From NCBI GenBank assembly GCA_905215755.1, contig CAJMRE010000004.1, forward strand, positions 26,848 through 90,847: 64,000 nucleotides of DNA, given 5' to 3'. This stretch comes from an uncultured bacterium (GTDB lineage: Bacteria; Actinomycetota; Coriobacteriia; Coriobacteriales; Coriobacteriaceae). The position numbers were made by a program, and so were the translations under genes. This document shows, piece after piece, positions 48,530-56,087 of the stretch; position 1 is the first letter of the stretch, and every line of letters begins with the position of its first letter. The notes below the pieces were generated by a model. The model was given only the letters and a program-made list of their open reading frames with translations, had not been told where the DNA came from and searched no databases.

Positions 48530-49168
48530 ATGGAAATCTTCAACGCGTCCAACCTGCTCTACATTTGGGGCGGCTTTGTTAAGACGATCGAGATCTCGGC
48601 GCTGTCGATCTTTTTCTCGCTCATCTTTGGCACGGTGCTGGCGCTTGTTAAAAGCTATGCGCCCCGCCCGTTCCGTATTTTGGTGAGTGCCTATATCGAG
48701 CTGTTCCGTTGCACGCCGAACCTGCTGTGGATCCTTTTTATCTACTTTACGGTGCAGGGTTTGGACATTGTGATTTCGACCATCGCCTTTACGCTGTTTA
48801 CCAGCGCTGTTATGGCTGAGATTGTGCGCGGCGGCCTCAACTCGATTCCGCGCGGCCAGTTTGAGGCAGCGCAGAGCCAGGGCTTTGGCTTCTTTGCCAC
48901 CATGCGCTACATCATTCTGCCGCAGACGTTTAAGACGATCATTCCGGCGCTGTTTAGCCAGTGCACGACCGTCATCAAGGACAGCTCGTATCTTTCGGGC
49001 ATTAACGTGGCCGAGCTCATGTACACGGCAAACGTCGTGATGGCCCACGCGATCGACCTGTCGCAGGTGCTTATGCTCTACGGCCTGGTGTTTGCGATGT
49101 ACTTTGTACTCAACTTTGGTATCTCGCTGCTGGTCCGCGCATATCAGAGGCGAATGGTGGCAGCGTAG
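48530..49168 (+). CDS. Polar amino-acid ABC importer, permease 2
   Basis: 212 residues, second HisMQ-type permease. EAA loop EAAQSQGFGFFATMRYIILP and ELFRCTPNLLWILF. Likely forms a heterodimer with the preceding permease. A GGGACAG hairpin begins 2 nt after the stop. Confidence 0.94.
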   Translation: MEIFNASNLLYIWGGFVKTIEISALSIFFSLIFGTVLALVKSYAPRPFRILVSAYIELFRCTPNLLWILFIYFTVQGLDIVISTIAFTLFTSAVMAEIVRGGLNSIPRGQFEAAQSQGFGFFATMRYIILPQTFKTIIPALFSQCTTVIKDSSYLSGINVAELMYTANVVMAHAIDLSQVLMLYGLVFAMYFVLNFGISLLVRAYQRRMVAA

Positions 49169-49169
49169 A

Positions 49170-49200
49170 ATGTGGCAAAGGGACAGCCCCTTTGTCACAT
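49170..49200 (+). repeat. Short GGGACAG palindrome after the importer operon
   Basis: ATGTGGCAAAGGG / CCCCTTTGTCACAT around ACAG. It abuts the permease stop and precedes the kinase-like gene. Confidence 0.75.
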
Positions 49201-49216
49201 AGAGAAAGGAATCGCG

Positions 49217-49840
49217 ATGAGCGATCTGGAGAATAAGAAGAATCCTGTGGTCATTACCATCGCGCGCGACTTTGGCGCCGAGGGCCACGAGATTGGCCGC
49301 ATGCTTGCCGACGAGTTGGGGATTCCGCTGTACGATAACGAGCTGCTGGTACGTGCGTCGCTGCGCGCGGGCGAGTCGCTCGATAAGATGGCCGCCTATG
49401 ATGAGCGTCTGGCCGTGGAGAACATGGCGTTTCTGCCCGACCGCTACGATGCGCGTTCGTACTCGGATAAGTTGTTCCAAAAGATGAGCCAGGTGATTTT
49501 GGATCTGGGCGAGACCGAGAGCTGCATTATCGAAGGTCGTCTGTCCGATTACCTGTTGCGTAACAACCCCAACCACATTGCCGTGTTGGTGACCGCTCCC
49601 TTTGAGGACCGCGTCGAGATCGTGCGCAAAAAGCGCGGCCTCAACAAAAAGAAGGGCGCCAAGTTGGTTAAACAGCAGCAGAAGGCGCGCGAGGCGTTCT
49701 ATAAGCGCTACAGTGCCGGTAAGTGGAAGATGACGAGCGGCAAGGACATCGTCGTCAACCGCGCCAAGCTGGGCCGCGAGGGTTGTAAAGACGTTATCGC
49801 CGCTGCCTACCGCTACAAGGTGGCACAGCTCGAAGGCTAG
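49217..49840 (+). CDS. Cytidylate kinase-like family protein
   Basis: 207 residues from ATG 49217 (AGAAAGGA upstream). The N-terminus VVITIARDFGAEGHEIGRML resembles the P-loop region of the cytidylate-kinase-like family (PF13189), although the canonical GKS/GKT is replaced by GHEIG. YDNELL and IIEGRLSDYLL follow, then a basic C-terminal half. Common in gut anaerobes; substrate unproven. Nucleotide kinase activity is inference. Confidence 0.8.
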   Translation: MSDLENKKNPVVITIARDFGAEGHEIGRMLADELGIPLYDNELLVRASLRAGESLDKMAAYDERLAVENMAFLPDRYDARSYSDKLFQKMSQVILDLGETESCIIEGRLSDYLLRNNPNHIAVLVTAPFEDRVEIVRKKRGLNKKKGAKLVKQQQKAREAFYKRYSAGKWKMTSGKDIVVNRAKLGREGCKDVIAAAYRYKVAQLEG

Positions 49841-49853
49841 CTGACCAAAACCA

Positions 49854-49868
49854 CCACAAAGGTGCCTG
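49854..49868. repeat. Left half of a GGGACAGG palindrome split by the IS element
   Basis: CCACCACAAAGGTGCCTG up to the target-site CTG; the right half TCCCCATCGTGGTGG resumes after 51325. Rejoined, it closely resembles the intact palindrome at 17663-17697. Confidence 0.8.
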
Positions 49869-49914
49869 TGAACTGCCTCCCATTTCTTGGACATCGGGAA
49901 ATGGGAGGTTTTCC

Positions 49915-50412
49915 ATGAGTATAGACCTCAGGGTGAAGCACGACCTGGAGTCCAGGAGGCGGGCCGTCGAGCTCTTCGACGCCGGCGTCGGCTGCAAGCC
50001 GGCGGCCGAGGCCCTGTCCGTCCCCCGCGAGACCGTGAGAGAATGGCAGTGGGTATACCGGGCGTTCGGAAGCGAGGCGCTGCTGTCCATGGGCGGGAAA
50101 CAATCCAGGTACACATTCGAGCAGAGGGTCGCCGCGGCGTCGGCCGTGGTCGACGGCGGGATGGCGAAGACCGACGCCATGGCCGAGTTCGGGATCAGGT
50201 CGAAGTCCCCGCTGGAGCGCTGGTGCAGGCTCTACCGCGAGGGCGGCGCCGAGGCGCTGCGGCCCGGACCGAAGGGCAGGCCGAGGGGGTCGAGGTCGAA
50301 GCCCCGGGCCCGCACCCGCGAGCAGGAGCTCGAGGAGCGCTGCCGCAGGCTCGAGGCCGAGGTCGCCTACCTAAAAAAATTGCGCGCCCTGGTCGAGCGG
50401 GACGGGCTCTGA
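49915..50412 (+). CDS. IS3-family transposase OrfA
   Basis: 165 residues with two helix-turn-helix segments (KPAAEALSVPRETVREW and KTDAMAEFGI) and a C-terminal coiled coil with heptad Leu/Ala (EQELEERCRRLEAEVAYLKK). This is the DNA-binding part of the transposase; it also regulates transposition. It ends 34 nt after the A7 frameshift site. Confidence 0.93.
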   Translation: MSIDLRVKHDLESRRRAVELFDAGVGCKPAAEALSVPRETVREWQWVYRAFGSEALLSMGGKQSRYTFEQRVAAASAVVDGGMAKTDAMAEFGIRSKSPLERWCRLYREGGAEALRPGPKGRPRGSRSKPRARTREQELEERCRRLEAEVAYLKKLRALVERDGL

Positions 50413-51284
50413 CCAGGGCGGCGGCCGAGGCGGTGAGGGCGCTGAGGGCGGAGGGGCACTCCCTGCGCCACCTGCTGGAGTGCTCGGGGCTCAGGAGGTC
50501 GACCTACTACTACGCGCTGGCGCACCCGCGGAGGCCGACCAGGCCCGAGCTGCGCGACGCCGCGGCCGAGATATTCTCGCGCACCGCCAACGGCTGCGGG
50601 CACCGGCAGATAGCCATGTGCCTGCGCGCCGAGCTGGGCGCGGTCGTGGCCGACAAGACCGTGCTCAAGATGATGCGCGAGATGGGCATCCGGTGCGGGA
50701 TACGCCGCCGGGGCTCCCGCCGCCGGTACAGCTCCTACAGGGGGCTCGTGGGGAGCACGTTCGAGAACGTCATCGCGAGGGACTTCGGCGCCGACGGGCC
50801 GTGGCAGAAGCTCGGCACCGACGTCACCGAGTTCAAGGTCGCCGGCGCCAAGGCCTACTGGGCCCCGGTGCTCGACTTCTGCACGAAGGAGATCGTGGCG
50901 AGCGACATATCGACCTCGCCGGACCTCGCCCAGCAGCACAGGATGCTCGACCGGCTCCTCGAGGCCCTGCCCGGCGGGGCGGCGCCGACCATGCACTCGG
51001 ACATGGGCTGGCAGTACCAGCACGAGTCCTACGCCTCCAGGCTGGAGGGGGCGGGCATCACCCAGAGCATGTCGCGCAAGGGGAACTGCATCGACAACGC
51101 CGCCACCGAGCAGCTCTTCGGCCACGTGAAGGACGAGTTCTACCGCGGCAGGGAGTGGGGCAGCTTCGGGGACTTCAAGCGCGACCTGGAGGAGTACATA
51201 GCCCATTGGAACACGCGGCGCAGGCAGGTAAGATTGAAGGGCCTGACGCCGGAGGAGTTCCGGAACCGGGCCCTTGCGGCGTAG
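50373..51284 (+). CDS. IS3-family transposase OrfB (DDE integrase), expressed by -1 frameshift
   Basis: Catalytic part in the -1 frame relative to orfA. The frames meet at A AAA AAA (50373-50379), a standard -1 slip site. The DDE triad is visible: Asp in KLGTDVTEFKV, Asp in MHSDMGWQYQHE, Glu in DNAATEQLFGHVKDEF. An HTH-like region (HSLRHLLECSGLRRSTYYY) comes first. About 300 residues. Separate initiation is possible but not evident. Confidence 0.9.
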   Translation, partial: KKIARPGRAGRALTRAAAEAVRALRAEGHSLRHLLECSGLRRSTYYYALAHPRRPTRPELRDAAAEIFSRTANGCGHRQIAMCLRAELGAVVADKTVLKMMREMGIRCGIRRRGSRRRYSSYRGLVGSTFENVIARDFGADGPWQKLGTDVTEFKVAGAKAYWAPVLDFCTKEIVASDISTSPDLAQQHRMLDRLLEALPGGAAPTMHSDMGWQYQHESYASRLEGAGITQSMSRKGNCIDNAATEQLFGHVKDEFYRGREWGSFGDFKRDLEEYIAHWNTRRRQVRLKGLTPEEFRNRALAA

Positions 51285-51354
51285 TCGCTATTTATTCAGT
51301 CCAAGTTTCGGGGCGCAGTTCACTGTCCCCATCGTGGTGGTCGGGCGATCGGCA

Positions 51355-51397
51355 TAGAAAAAGTCCCCGCCGGGCGTGTGCTCGACGGGGACTTTGC
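51355..51397 (-). terminator. Terminator of the nfnA-nfnB operon
   Basis: Stem AAAGTCCCCG / CGGGGACTTT (51360-51369, 51386-51395); read leftward it ends in TTTTTC. Confidence 0.88.
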
Positions 51398-51423
51398 CGT
51401 TTGATGGCTAGCGTTGAGGGTGA

Positions 51424-52833
51424 TTACTCGCCCAGCAGGCTCTTGGTGATGGAAGCGGCGGCCTTCTTGCCGGCGCCCATCGCCAGAATGACCGTAGCGG
51501 CACCGGTGACGATGTCGCCGCCGGCCCAGATGCGGGGATCGGTGGTCTGGCCGGTCTCCTCGTCGGCGATGATGTAGCCCCACTTGTTGAGCTCCATCTT
51601 GCCGCCGATCTTCTTTGCGAAGGGGTTGGCGTTGGTACCGATAGCCGAGATTGCGACGTCGCAGGGAATCTCCTCGATGGCGCCCTCGATGGGCACCGGG
51701 CGACGACGGCCGGACTCGTCGGGCTCGCCGAGCTCCATCTTCTGGACCTTGACGGCGCACACGGAGCCGTCCTCGCCAGCGACAAACTCGAGCGGGGAAA
51801 CGAGCGGCAGAACCTCGACGCCCTCGGCCTTGGCATGGTGCAGCTCGGCGCGACGGCAGGGCATCTCGTCCTCGGTACGACGATAGGCGATGATGGCGTG
51901 CTCGGCGCCCAGGCGCTTGGCGGTACGGACGGCGTCCATAGCCACGTTGCCGCCACCAAAGACGACGACGTTCTTGCCGTGCTTGGTGGGGGTGTCGTAC
52001 TCGGGGAACTTGTTGGCCTTCATCAGGTTCACGCGGGTGAGGTACTCGTTCGCGAAGAAGACGTTGGGCAGGTTCTCGCCGGGGACGTTGAGGAACTTGG
52101 GCAGGCCAGCGCCGGTCGCCACGTAGATGGCGTCGAAGCCCTGCTCGAACAGCTCCTCGGCCGTGGCCATGTTGCCCACGACGGAGTTGTACTCAAACTT
52201 GACGCCCATGTCCTCCAGGCCGTCGATCTCGCGCTTGACGACTGCCTTGGGCAGACGGAACTCGGGGATGCCGTAGACCAGCACGCCGCCGCCGGTGAAG
52301 AAGGCCTCAAAGACGGTGACGTCAAAGCCGTTGCGGGCGAGCTCGCCGGCGCAGGTGATGCCGGACGGGCCAGAGCCGACGACGGCGACCTTCTTGCCGT
52401 TCTTGGGGGCCATCTTGGGCGTGGAGGCGAGCTCGGGGCGGTCACCCAGGAAGCGCTCGAGCTGGCCGATGGCCACGGGCTCGGATTTCTTACCACGGAT
52501 GCACTTGCCCTCGCACTGGTTCTCCTGCGGGCAGACACGGCCGCAGATGGCGGGAAGCATGGAGTCCTCGCGGATGGTATCGAGAGCGCCGCCGAAGTCC
52601 TTCTCGCGGATCTGCTCGATAAAGCGGGGGATGTTGATGTTGACGGGGCAGCCCTCAACACAGAACGGCTTCTTGCAGTTGAGGCAGCGCTCGGCCTCGG
52701 CCAGCGCCATCTCCTCGGTGAAGCCCTTGTCGACGGGGCGGAAGTCGCAGGCGCGCTCGGCAGCCGGCTCCTCGTTATCGGGGGTACGGGGCGACTTCAT
52801 ATCGGCAACGAAACGACCGTTAACTAGTGGCAT
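51424..52833 (-). CDS. NADPH-dependent glutamate synthase small-chain homologue, likely NfnB
   Basis: 469 residues. The N-terminal Fe-S region has CLNCKKPFCVEGCPVN and CGRVCPQENQCEGKC, enough Cys for two 4Fe-4S clusters. Two Rossmann motifs follow, VVGSGPSGITCAGELA and VVFGGGNVAMDAVRTA, for FAD and NAD(P)H. Because it overlaps an NfnA-like gene by 10 nt and no GltB large chain is near, it probably forms the electron-bifurcating NADH-ferredoxin:NADP oxidoreductase rather than glutamate synthase. This choice is inferred from context. Confidence 0.85.
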   Translation of the reverse strand: MPLVNGRFVADMKSPRTPDNEEPAAERACDFRPVDKGFTEEMALAEAERCLNCKKPFCVEGCPVNINIPRFIEQIREKDFGGALDTIREDSMLPAICGRVCPQENQCEGKCIRGKKSEPVAIGQLERFLGDRPELASTPKMAPKNGKKVAVVGSGPSGITCAGELARNGFDVTVFEAFFTGGGVLVYGIPEFRLPKAVVKREIDGLEDMGVKFEYNSVVGNMATAEELFEQGFDAIYVATGAGLPKFLNVPGENLPNVFFANEYLTRVNLMKANKFPEYDTPTKHGKNVVVFGGGNVAMDAVRTAKRLGAEHAIIAYRRTEDEMPCRRAELHHAKAEGVEVLPLVSPLEFVAGEDGSVCAVKVQKMELGEPDESGRRRPVPIEGAIEEIPCDVAISAIGTNANPFAKKIGGKMELNKWGYIIADEETGQTTDPRIWAGGDIVTGAATVILAMGAGKKAAASITKSLLGE

Positions 52834-53663
52834 GCGCAGCTCTTTTCCTCATAGGCCTTGAGGGACTCGCCCTCTTCGGAACGGTAAGCGGCCTGGCGGG
52901 CACGAAGGTCATCCCAGTCGACCAGGGTGGCATCGAAGTCGGGGCCGTCGACGCAAGCGAACTTGGTCACGCCGCCCACCTCGACGCGGCAGCAGCCGCA
53001 CATACCGGTGCCGTCAACCATGATGGGGTTGAGCGACGCGGTGATGGGGGTGTCGTACTTCTGGGCGGTGAGGGTCGAGAACTTCATCATCGGAACGGGG
53101 CCGACGCAGAAGACCTGGCTCACGGCCTTGTCCTGCAGCAGGCGCTCCAGCGGAGCGGTTACAACGCCCTGCTCGCCGTAGGAACCGTCGTCGGTAGTGA
53201 TGTGGATGTGGTCCTCGTCGAGGAGCTCGCGGAACTGGTCCTCCATGAGCAGGAGGTCCTTGGTGCGGGCGCCCATGATGGCGTGCACCTCGTGGCCGGT
53301 CTCGACCAGGTGCTTGGCGACCGGGAAGGCAATTGCCAGGCCAACGCCGCCGCCAATGACGGCGCAGGGGCCCTCGGCCATCTCGGTGGGAACGCCCAGC
53401 GGGCCCACGACGTCGCGCAGCGACTCGCCGGCCTCGTAGGTGGAAAGCATTTCGGTGGTCTTGCCGATCACCATGAAGATGAACTCGACCCAGCCCTCGT
53501 CACCGTTCCAGCCGGCCAAGGTAAACGGGACACGCTCGCCCGTCTCGTTGGCGCGAACCATGAGGAACTGTCCAGCGTGCGCATGCTTGGCGATTGCAGG
53601 CGCCTCGATGCGGAACTTGAACACCTTCTCCGAGAACTGCGTCTTCTCCAGGATCTTATACAT
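52824..53663 (-). CDS. Ferredoxin-NADP reductase-like subunit, likely NfnA
   Basis: 279 residues of the dihydroorotate-dehydrogenase electron-transfer/NfnA type. FAD domain up to about residue 100 (HAGQFLMVRANETGERVPFTLAG), NAD domain with IGGGVGLAIAFPVAK, and a C-terminal 2Fe-2S cluster with GMCGCCRV and KFACVDGP Cys residues. The tail ends SCACH. It is upstream of and overlaps the NfnB gene, so the pair is co-translated. Confidence 0.87.
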   Translation of the reverse strand: MYKILEKTQFSEKVFKFRIEAPAIAKHAHAGQFLMVRANETGERVPFTLAGWNGDEGWVEFIFMVIGKTTEMLSTYEAGESLRDVVGPLGVPTEMAEGPCAVIGGGVGLAIAFPVAKHLVETGHEVHAIMGARTKDLLLMEDQFRELLDEDHIHITTDDGSYGEQGVVTAPLERLLQDKAVSQVFCVGPVPMMKFSTLTAQKYDTPITASLNPIMVDGTGMCGCCRVEVGGVTKFACVDGPDFDATLVDWDDLRARQAAYRSEEGESLKAYEEKSCACH

Positions 53664-54037
53664 AGAACCCCTCTCTTGTTAGGGCCGCCGAACCGTGCCT
53701 CCACGGAAATGGACGGTAGCCCGAATAAAACCGTACGCGCACAGGCGTTGTGCAGACATACGGTGCAAATTATACCCTCATGGCAATGTCGCTTACGTGT
53801 TTCTTTGGCAGGTGGGAAAAGGGTTTATCCACTTCGGCCTACCAAAAAGGGACAGGTTTATTTTGGTCGGTTTTATCAGGCAAAACGGCAAAGGGGGCCG
53901 GCCTCGGGTTGTGATGAGGCCGGCCCCATTTGGGGTGCTATGCATGTATGTCGGCGCGCGGTTGATTGCGATGCCGCAACTGGGGCGTTTCCGCAGGTAA
54001 AACCTGCCAAAATAAACCTGTTCCTAAATGATAGGTT
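53664..54037. other. Gene-free stretch with two GGGACAGG palindromes
   Basis: Between nfnA (leftward) and the end of pth (leftward). Contains the elements at 53838-53870 and 53999-54039 and GGCCGGCCTC / GAGGCCGGCC near 53897-53925, a hairpin. No gene. Confidence 0.7.
53838..53870 (+). repeat. GGGACAGG-core palindrome, second copy
   Basis: CCTACCAAAA and TTTTGGTCGG enclose AGGGACAGGTTTA, the identical centre to 41256-41268; the outermost arm bases are lost. Confidence 0.8.
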
Positions 54038-54039
54038 TT
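53999..54039 (-). repeat. GGGACAGG-core palindrome, inverted degenerate copy at the pth stop
   Basis: Left arm AAAACCTGCCAAAA equals that at 41242. The centre on the minus strand is AGGAACAGGTTTA (one change). The right arm keeps AGGTTTTA only. It overlaps the pth stop codon. Confidence 0.75.
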
Positions 54040-54667
54040 AGTGCTTGCCGTTGGCGGAGGCGGCGCCGTTGACATGGTCGCGGGCATAGACCACGCCGCG
54101 CACGATCGCCAGGCCGGCGGCGTCGGCCGCGCGGGCGCAGGTGTCCTGGAAATCCTCGGCCTCGCGGGCGCGCAGCTGCTTAAGAACGTAGTCGGCGACG
54201 GCCATCTTGCCGGGAGGGTTGCCGATGCCGGTGCGGATGCGGTTGAAGTCGCGGCTGCCCATCTTGTCGATGATGGAACGCAGGCCGTTGTGACCGGCAT
54301 GGCCGCCGCCCACCTTAACACGCACGTCGCCGGCGGGAATGTCGAGCTCGTCGTGGATTACGAGCAGCTCCTCGGCCTTGATTTTGTACTCGCGGCAAAG
54401 CTTGGAGATGGGGCCGCCTGAGGTGTTCATGTACGACTGCGGCTTGACCAGCACAATCTGGCGCTTGCCACCCTCTTCCTCGGGATCGTTGATGTTGATG
54501 AGCGCGACCTCGGCGCCTGCCTGGTTTTTCCAGTACGTGACACCGGCCTGACGGGCCAACTCGTCGATCGCTTTGAAGCCAGCGTTGTGGCGGGTCTCGG
54601 CATACTCATCACCAGGGTTGCCAAGTCCGGCAACCATGCGAATCTTAAGCGGCTGTGCAGCTGCCAT
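54038..54667 (-). CDS. pth: Peptidyl-tRNA hydrolase
   Basis: Releases tRNA from stalled peptidyl-tRNA. 209 residues from ATG 54667 (AAGGAAG upstream); an earlier in-frame ATG at 54706 is unlikely. Motifs: MVAGLGNPGDEYAETRHNAGF with the catalytic His, VKPQSYMNTSG, HDELDIPAG with the catalytic Asp, and KVGGGHAGHNGLRSI. A Lys/Gly C-terminal end NGKH. Confidence 0.96.
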   Translation of the reverse strand: MAAAQPLKIRMVAGLGNPGDEYAETRHNAGFKAIDELARQAGVTYWKNQAGAEVALININDPEEEGGKRQIVLVKPQSYMNTSGGPISKLCREYKIKAEELLVIHDELDIPAGDVRVKVGGGHAGHNGLRSIIDKMGSRDFNRIRTGIGNPPGKMAVADYVLKQLRAREAEDFQDTCARAADAAGLAIVRGVVYARDHVNGAASANGKH

Positions 54668-54781
54668 ATGCTTCCTTTCGTTGCACAAAAGTTTAATCAA
54701 CGACAAAGGCTACCACGCCCGCCGAAGGCGAGGAAAGGTTGCAGCAAAGTCATTTCAGAAAACAGCTGCCCCGAGACGGCA

Positions 54782-54886
54782 GGAAGCCCCGGACACGCCG
54801 GGAGGGGTTATCAAAGCGAACATCCCGCAGCCGCAAAGCGGCGAGGACGTTCGCGTGATAACCCCGCAGGCGCGTCCGGGGCTTCC
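54782..54886. repeat. Long imperfect hairpin between prs and pth
   Basis: About 43-nt arms (54782-54824 with 54845-54886) match except for a few positions; outer GGAAGCCCCGGAC and inner GGGGTTATCA segments pair fully. The apex is GCCGC AAA GCGGC. Located 24 nt after the prs stop (read leftward). May terminate prs, but its length exceeds normal terminators and no T run follows. Confidence 0.8.
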
Positions 54887-54909
54887 GGAGGGATGCGAGG
54901 GTCGAGCGA

Positions 54910-55896
54910 CTACAGCGCGAAGTCGCCGCCGACGAGCGTAGAGACGGGCTCCTCGTGGTAAACGGCGGAGATGGCCTGAGCGAACTCCTCGGCGACCGAG
55001 ATGGTCTTGATCTTGCCGCCGACCTCGACGGGAATGGCGTCGGTGACGAGGCACTCGACGATCGGGGCGTCGTTCAGACGCTCGATGGCCGGACCGGAGA
55101 AGATACCGTGGGTGGCGCAGACGTAGATATCGCCAGCGCCCATAGCCTTGAGCTCCTTGACGTTGGCGCACAGGGTGCCAGCGGTGTCGATCATGTCGTC
55201 GTTGATGATGCAGGTCTTGCCCTTGATGTCACCGATGATGCCCATGACCTCGGCGGCGTTGTGGCGCGGACGGCCCTTGTGGGCGATGGCCAGGTCGCAG
55301 CCGAGCATGTCGGACAGCTTCTTGGCGGCCTTGGCGCGACCCACGTCGGGGGAGACGACAACCAGGTTGTCGGTGTCGAAGTGCATGTCGTTGTAGTACT
55401 GGCCAAACAGCGGCAGCGCGGACAGGTGGTTAACCGGGATATCGAAGAAGCCCTGGATCTGGCCCTGGTGCAGGTCGAGGGTGATGATGCGGTTGACGCC
55501 GGCGCGCTCGAGCAGGTTGGCGACGAGGCGGGCGGTGATGGGCTCACGCGGGCCGGCCTTGCGGTCCTGGCGGGCATAGCCGTAGTGGGTGATGACGGCG
55601 GTGATGGAGCGGGCGGATGCGCGCTTGGCAGCGTCGGTGGCGATGAGCAGCTCCATGAGCATGTCGTTGACGTTGCCGCCGGCCACGGACTGAATCAGGA
55701 AGACGTCGGCGCCGCGGACGGTTTCGTCGTAGCGGGCGTAAATCTCACCGTTGGCGAACTGCTTTAGCGTAAGGCCCGAAAGCTCGACCCCAAGGTACTC
55801 AGCGATCTTCTGAGCGAGGGGACGGTTGGAGGAACCGGAATACACGCGGATGGACTTGCGCATATTCTCCGACTTCTCGGGATCATTAATCGGCAT
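54910..55896 (-). CDS. prs: Ribose-phosphate pyrophosphokinase
   Basis: Makes PRPP for purine, pyrimidine, His, Trp and NAD synthesis. 328 residues from ATG 55896 (AAGGAG upstream). Motifs: FANGEIYARYDETVRG, RQDRKAGPREPITARLVANLL (catalytic flexible loop region, quoted in part), the PRPP-binding DDMIDTAGTL and SPDVGRAKAAK. Fits the many PRPP users in this window. Confidence 0.97.
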   Translation of the reverse strand: MPINDPEKSENMRKSIRVYSGSSNRPLAQKIAEYLGVELSGLTLKQFANGEIYARYDETVRGADVFLIQSVAGGNVNDMLMELLIATDAAKRASARSITAVITHYGYARQDRKAGPREPITARLVANLLERAGVNRIITLDLHQGQIQGFFDIPVNHLSALPLFGQYYNDMHFDTDNLVVVSPDVGRAKAAKKLSDMLGCDLAIAHKGRPRHNAAEVMGIIGDIKGKTCIINDDMIDTAGTLCANVKELKAMGAGDIYVCATHGIFSGPAIERLNDAPIVECLVTDAIPVEVGGKIKTISVAEEFAQAISAVYHEEPVSTLVGGDFAL

Positions 55897-56035
55897 TACC
55901 CTTCTCCTTTATATCGAATGCCATATAGATGCCTTGTTGCATTGTAACCGCGCGGCGGGGTTTATCGAGTCTTGATAACGTCTTTACCGCCAACGGACAC
56001 GAACCGACCACTCATCCGGCCGCGCAGGTCACGAT

Positions 56036-56072
56036 AGAAAAAGGAGCCGCCCCCCATGGAACAGCTCCTTAG
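56036..56072 (-). terminator. Terminator after glmU
   Basis: AAGGAGC / GCTCCTT (56041-56047, 56064-56070); leftward transcript ends in TTTTTC. Confidence 0.8.
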
Positions 56073-56087
56073 ATGCTTGGTAAAACG

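Larger units (their letters stand above)
49869..51322 (+). mobile_element. IS3-family insertion sequence, complete
   Basis: 1454 bp. Terminal inverted repeats of 23 bp with 17 matches start TGAACTGC and end in CTTGGA inward. A 3-bp direct repeat CTG flanks it (49866-49868 and 51323-51325). It holds orfA and orfB in overlapping frames with a slippery A7. Codon use differs from neighbours (many AGG arginine codons, CCG-rich), a sign of recent arrival. Probably intact and active. Confidence 0.93.

Noticed and set aside
50480..51577. 365-codon plus-strand frame overlapping the transposase
   Set aside because: Wrong frame of the IS element; the catalytic DDE residues are in the frame ending at 51284.
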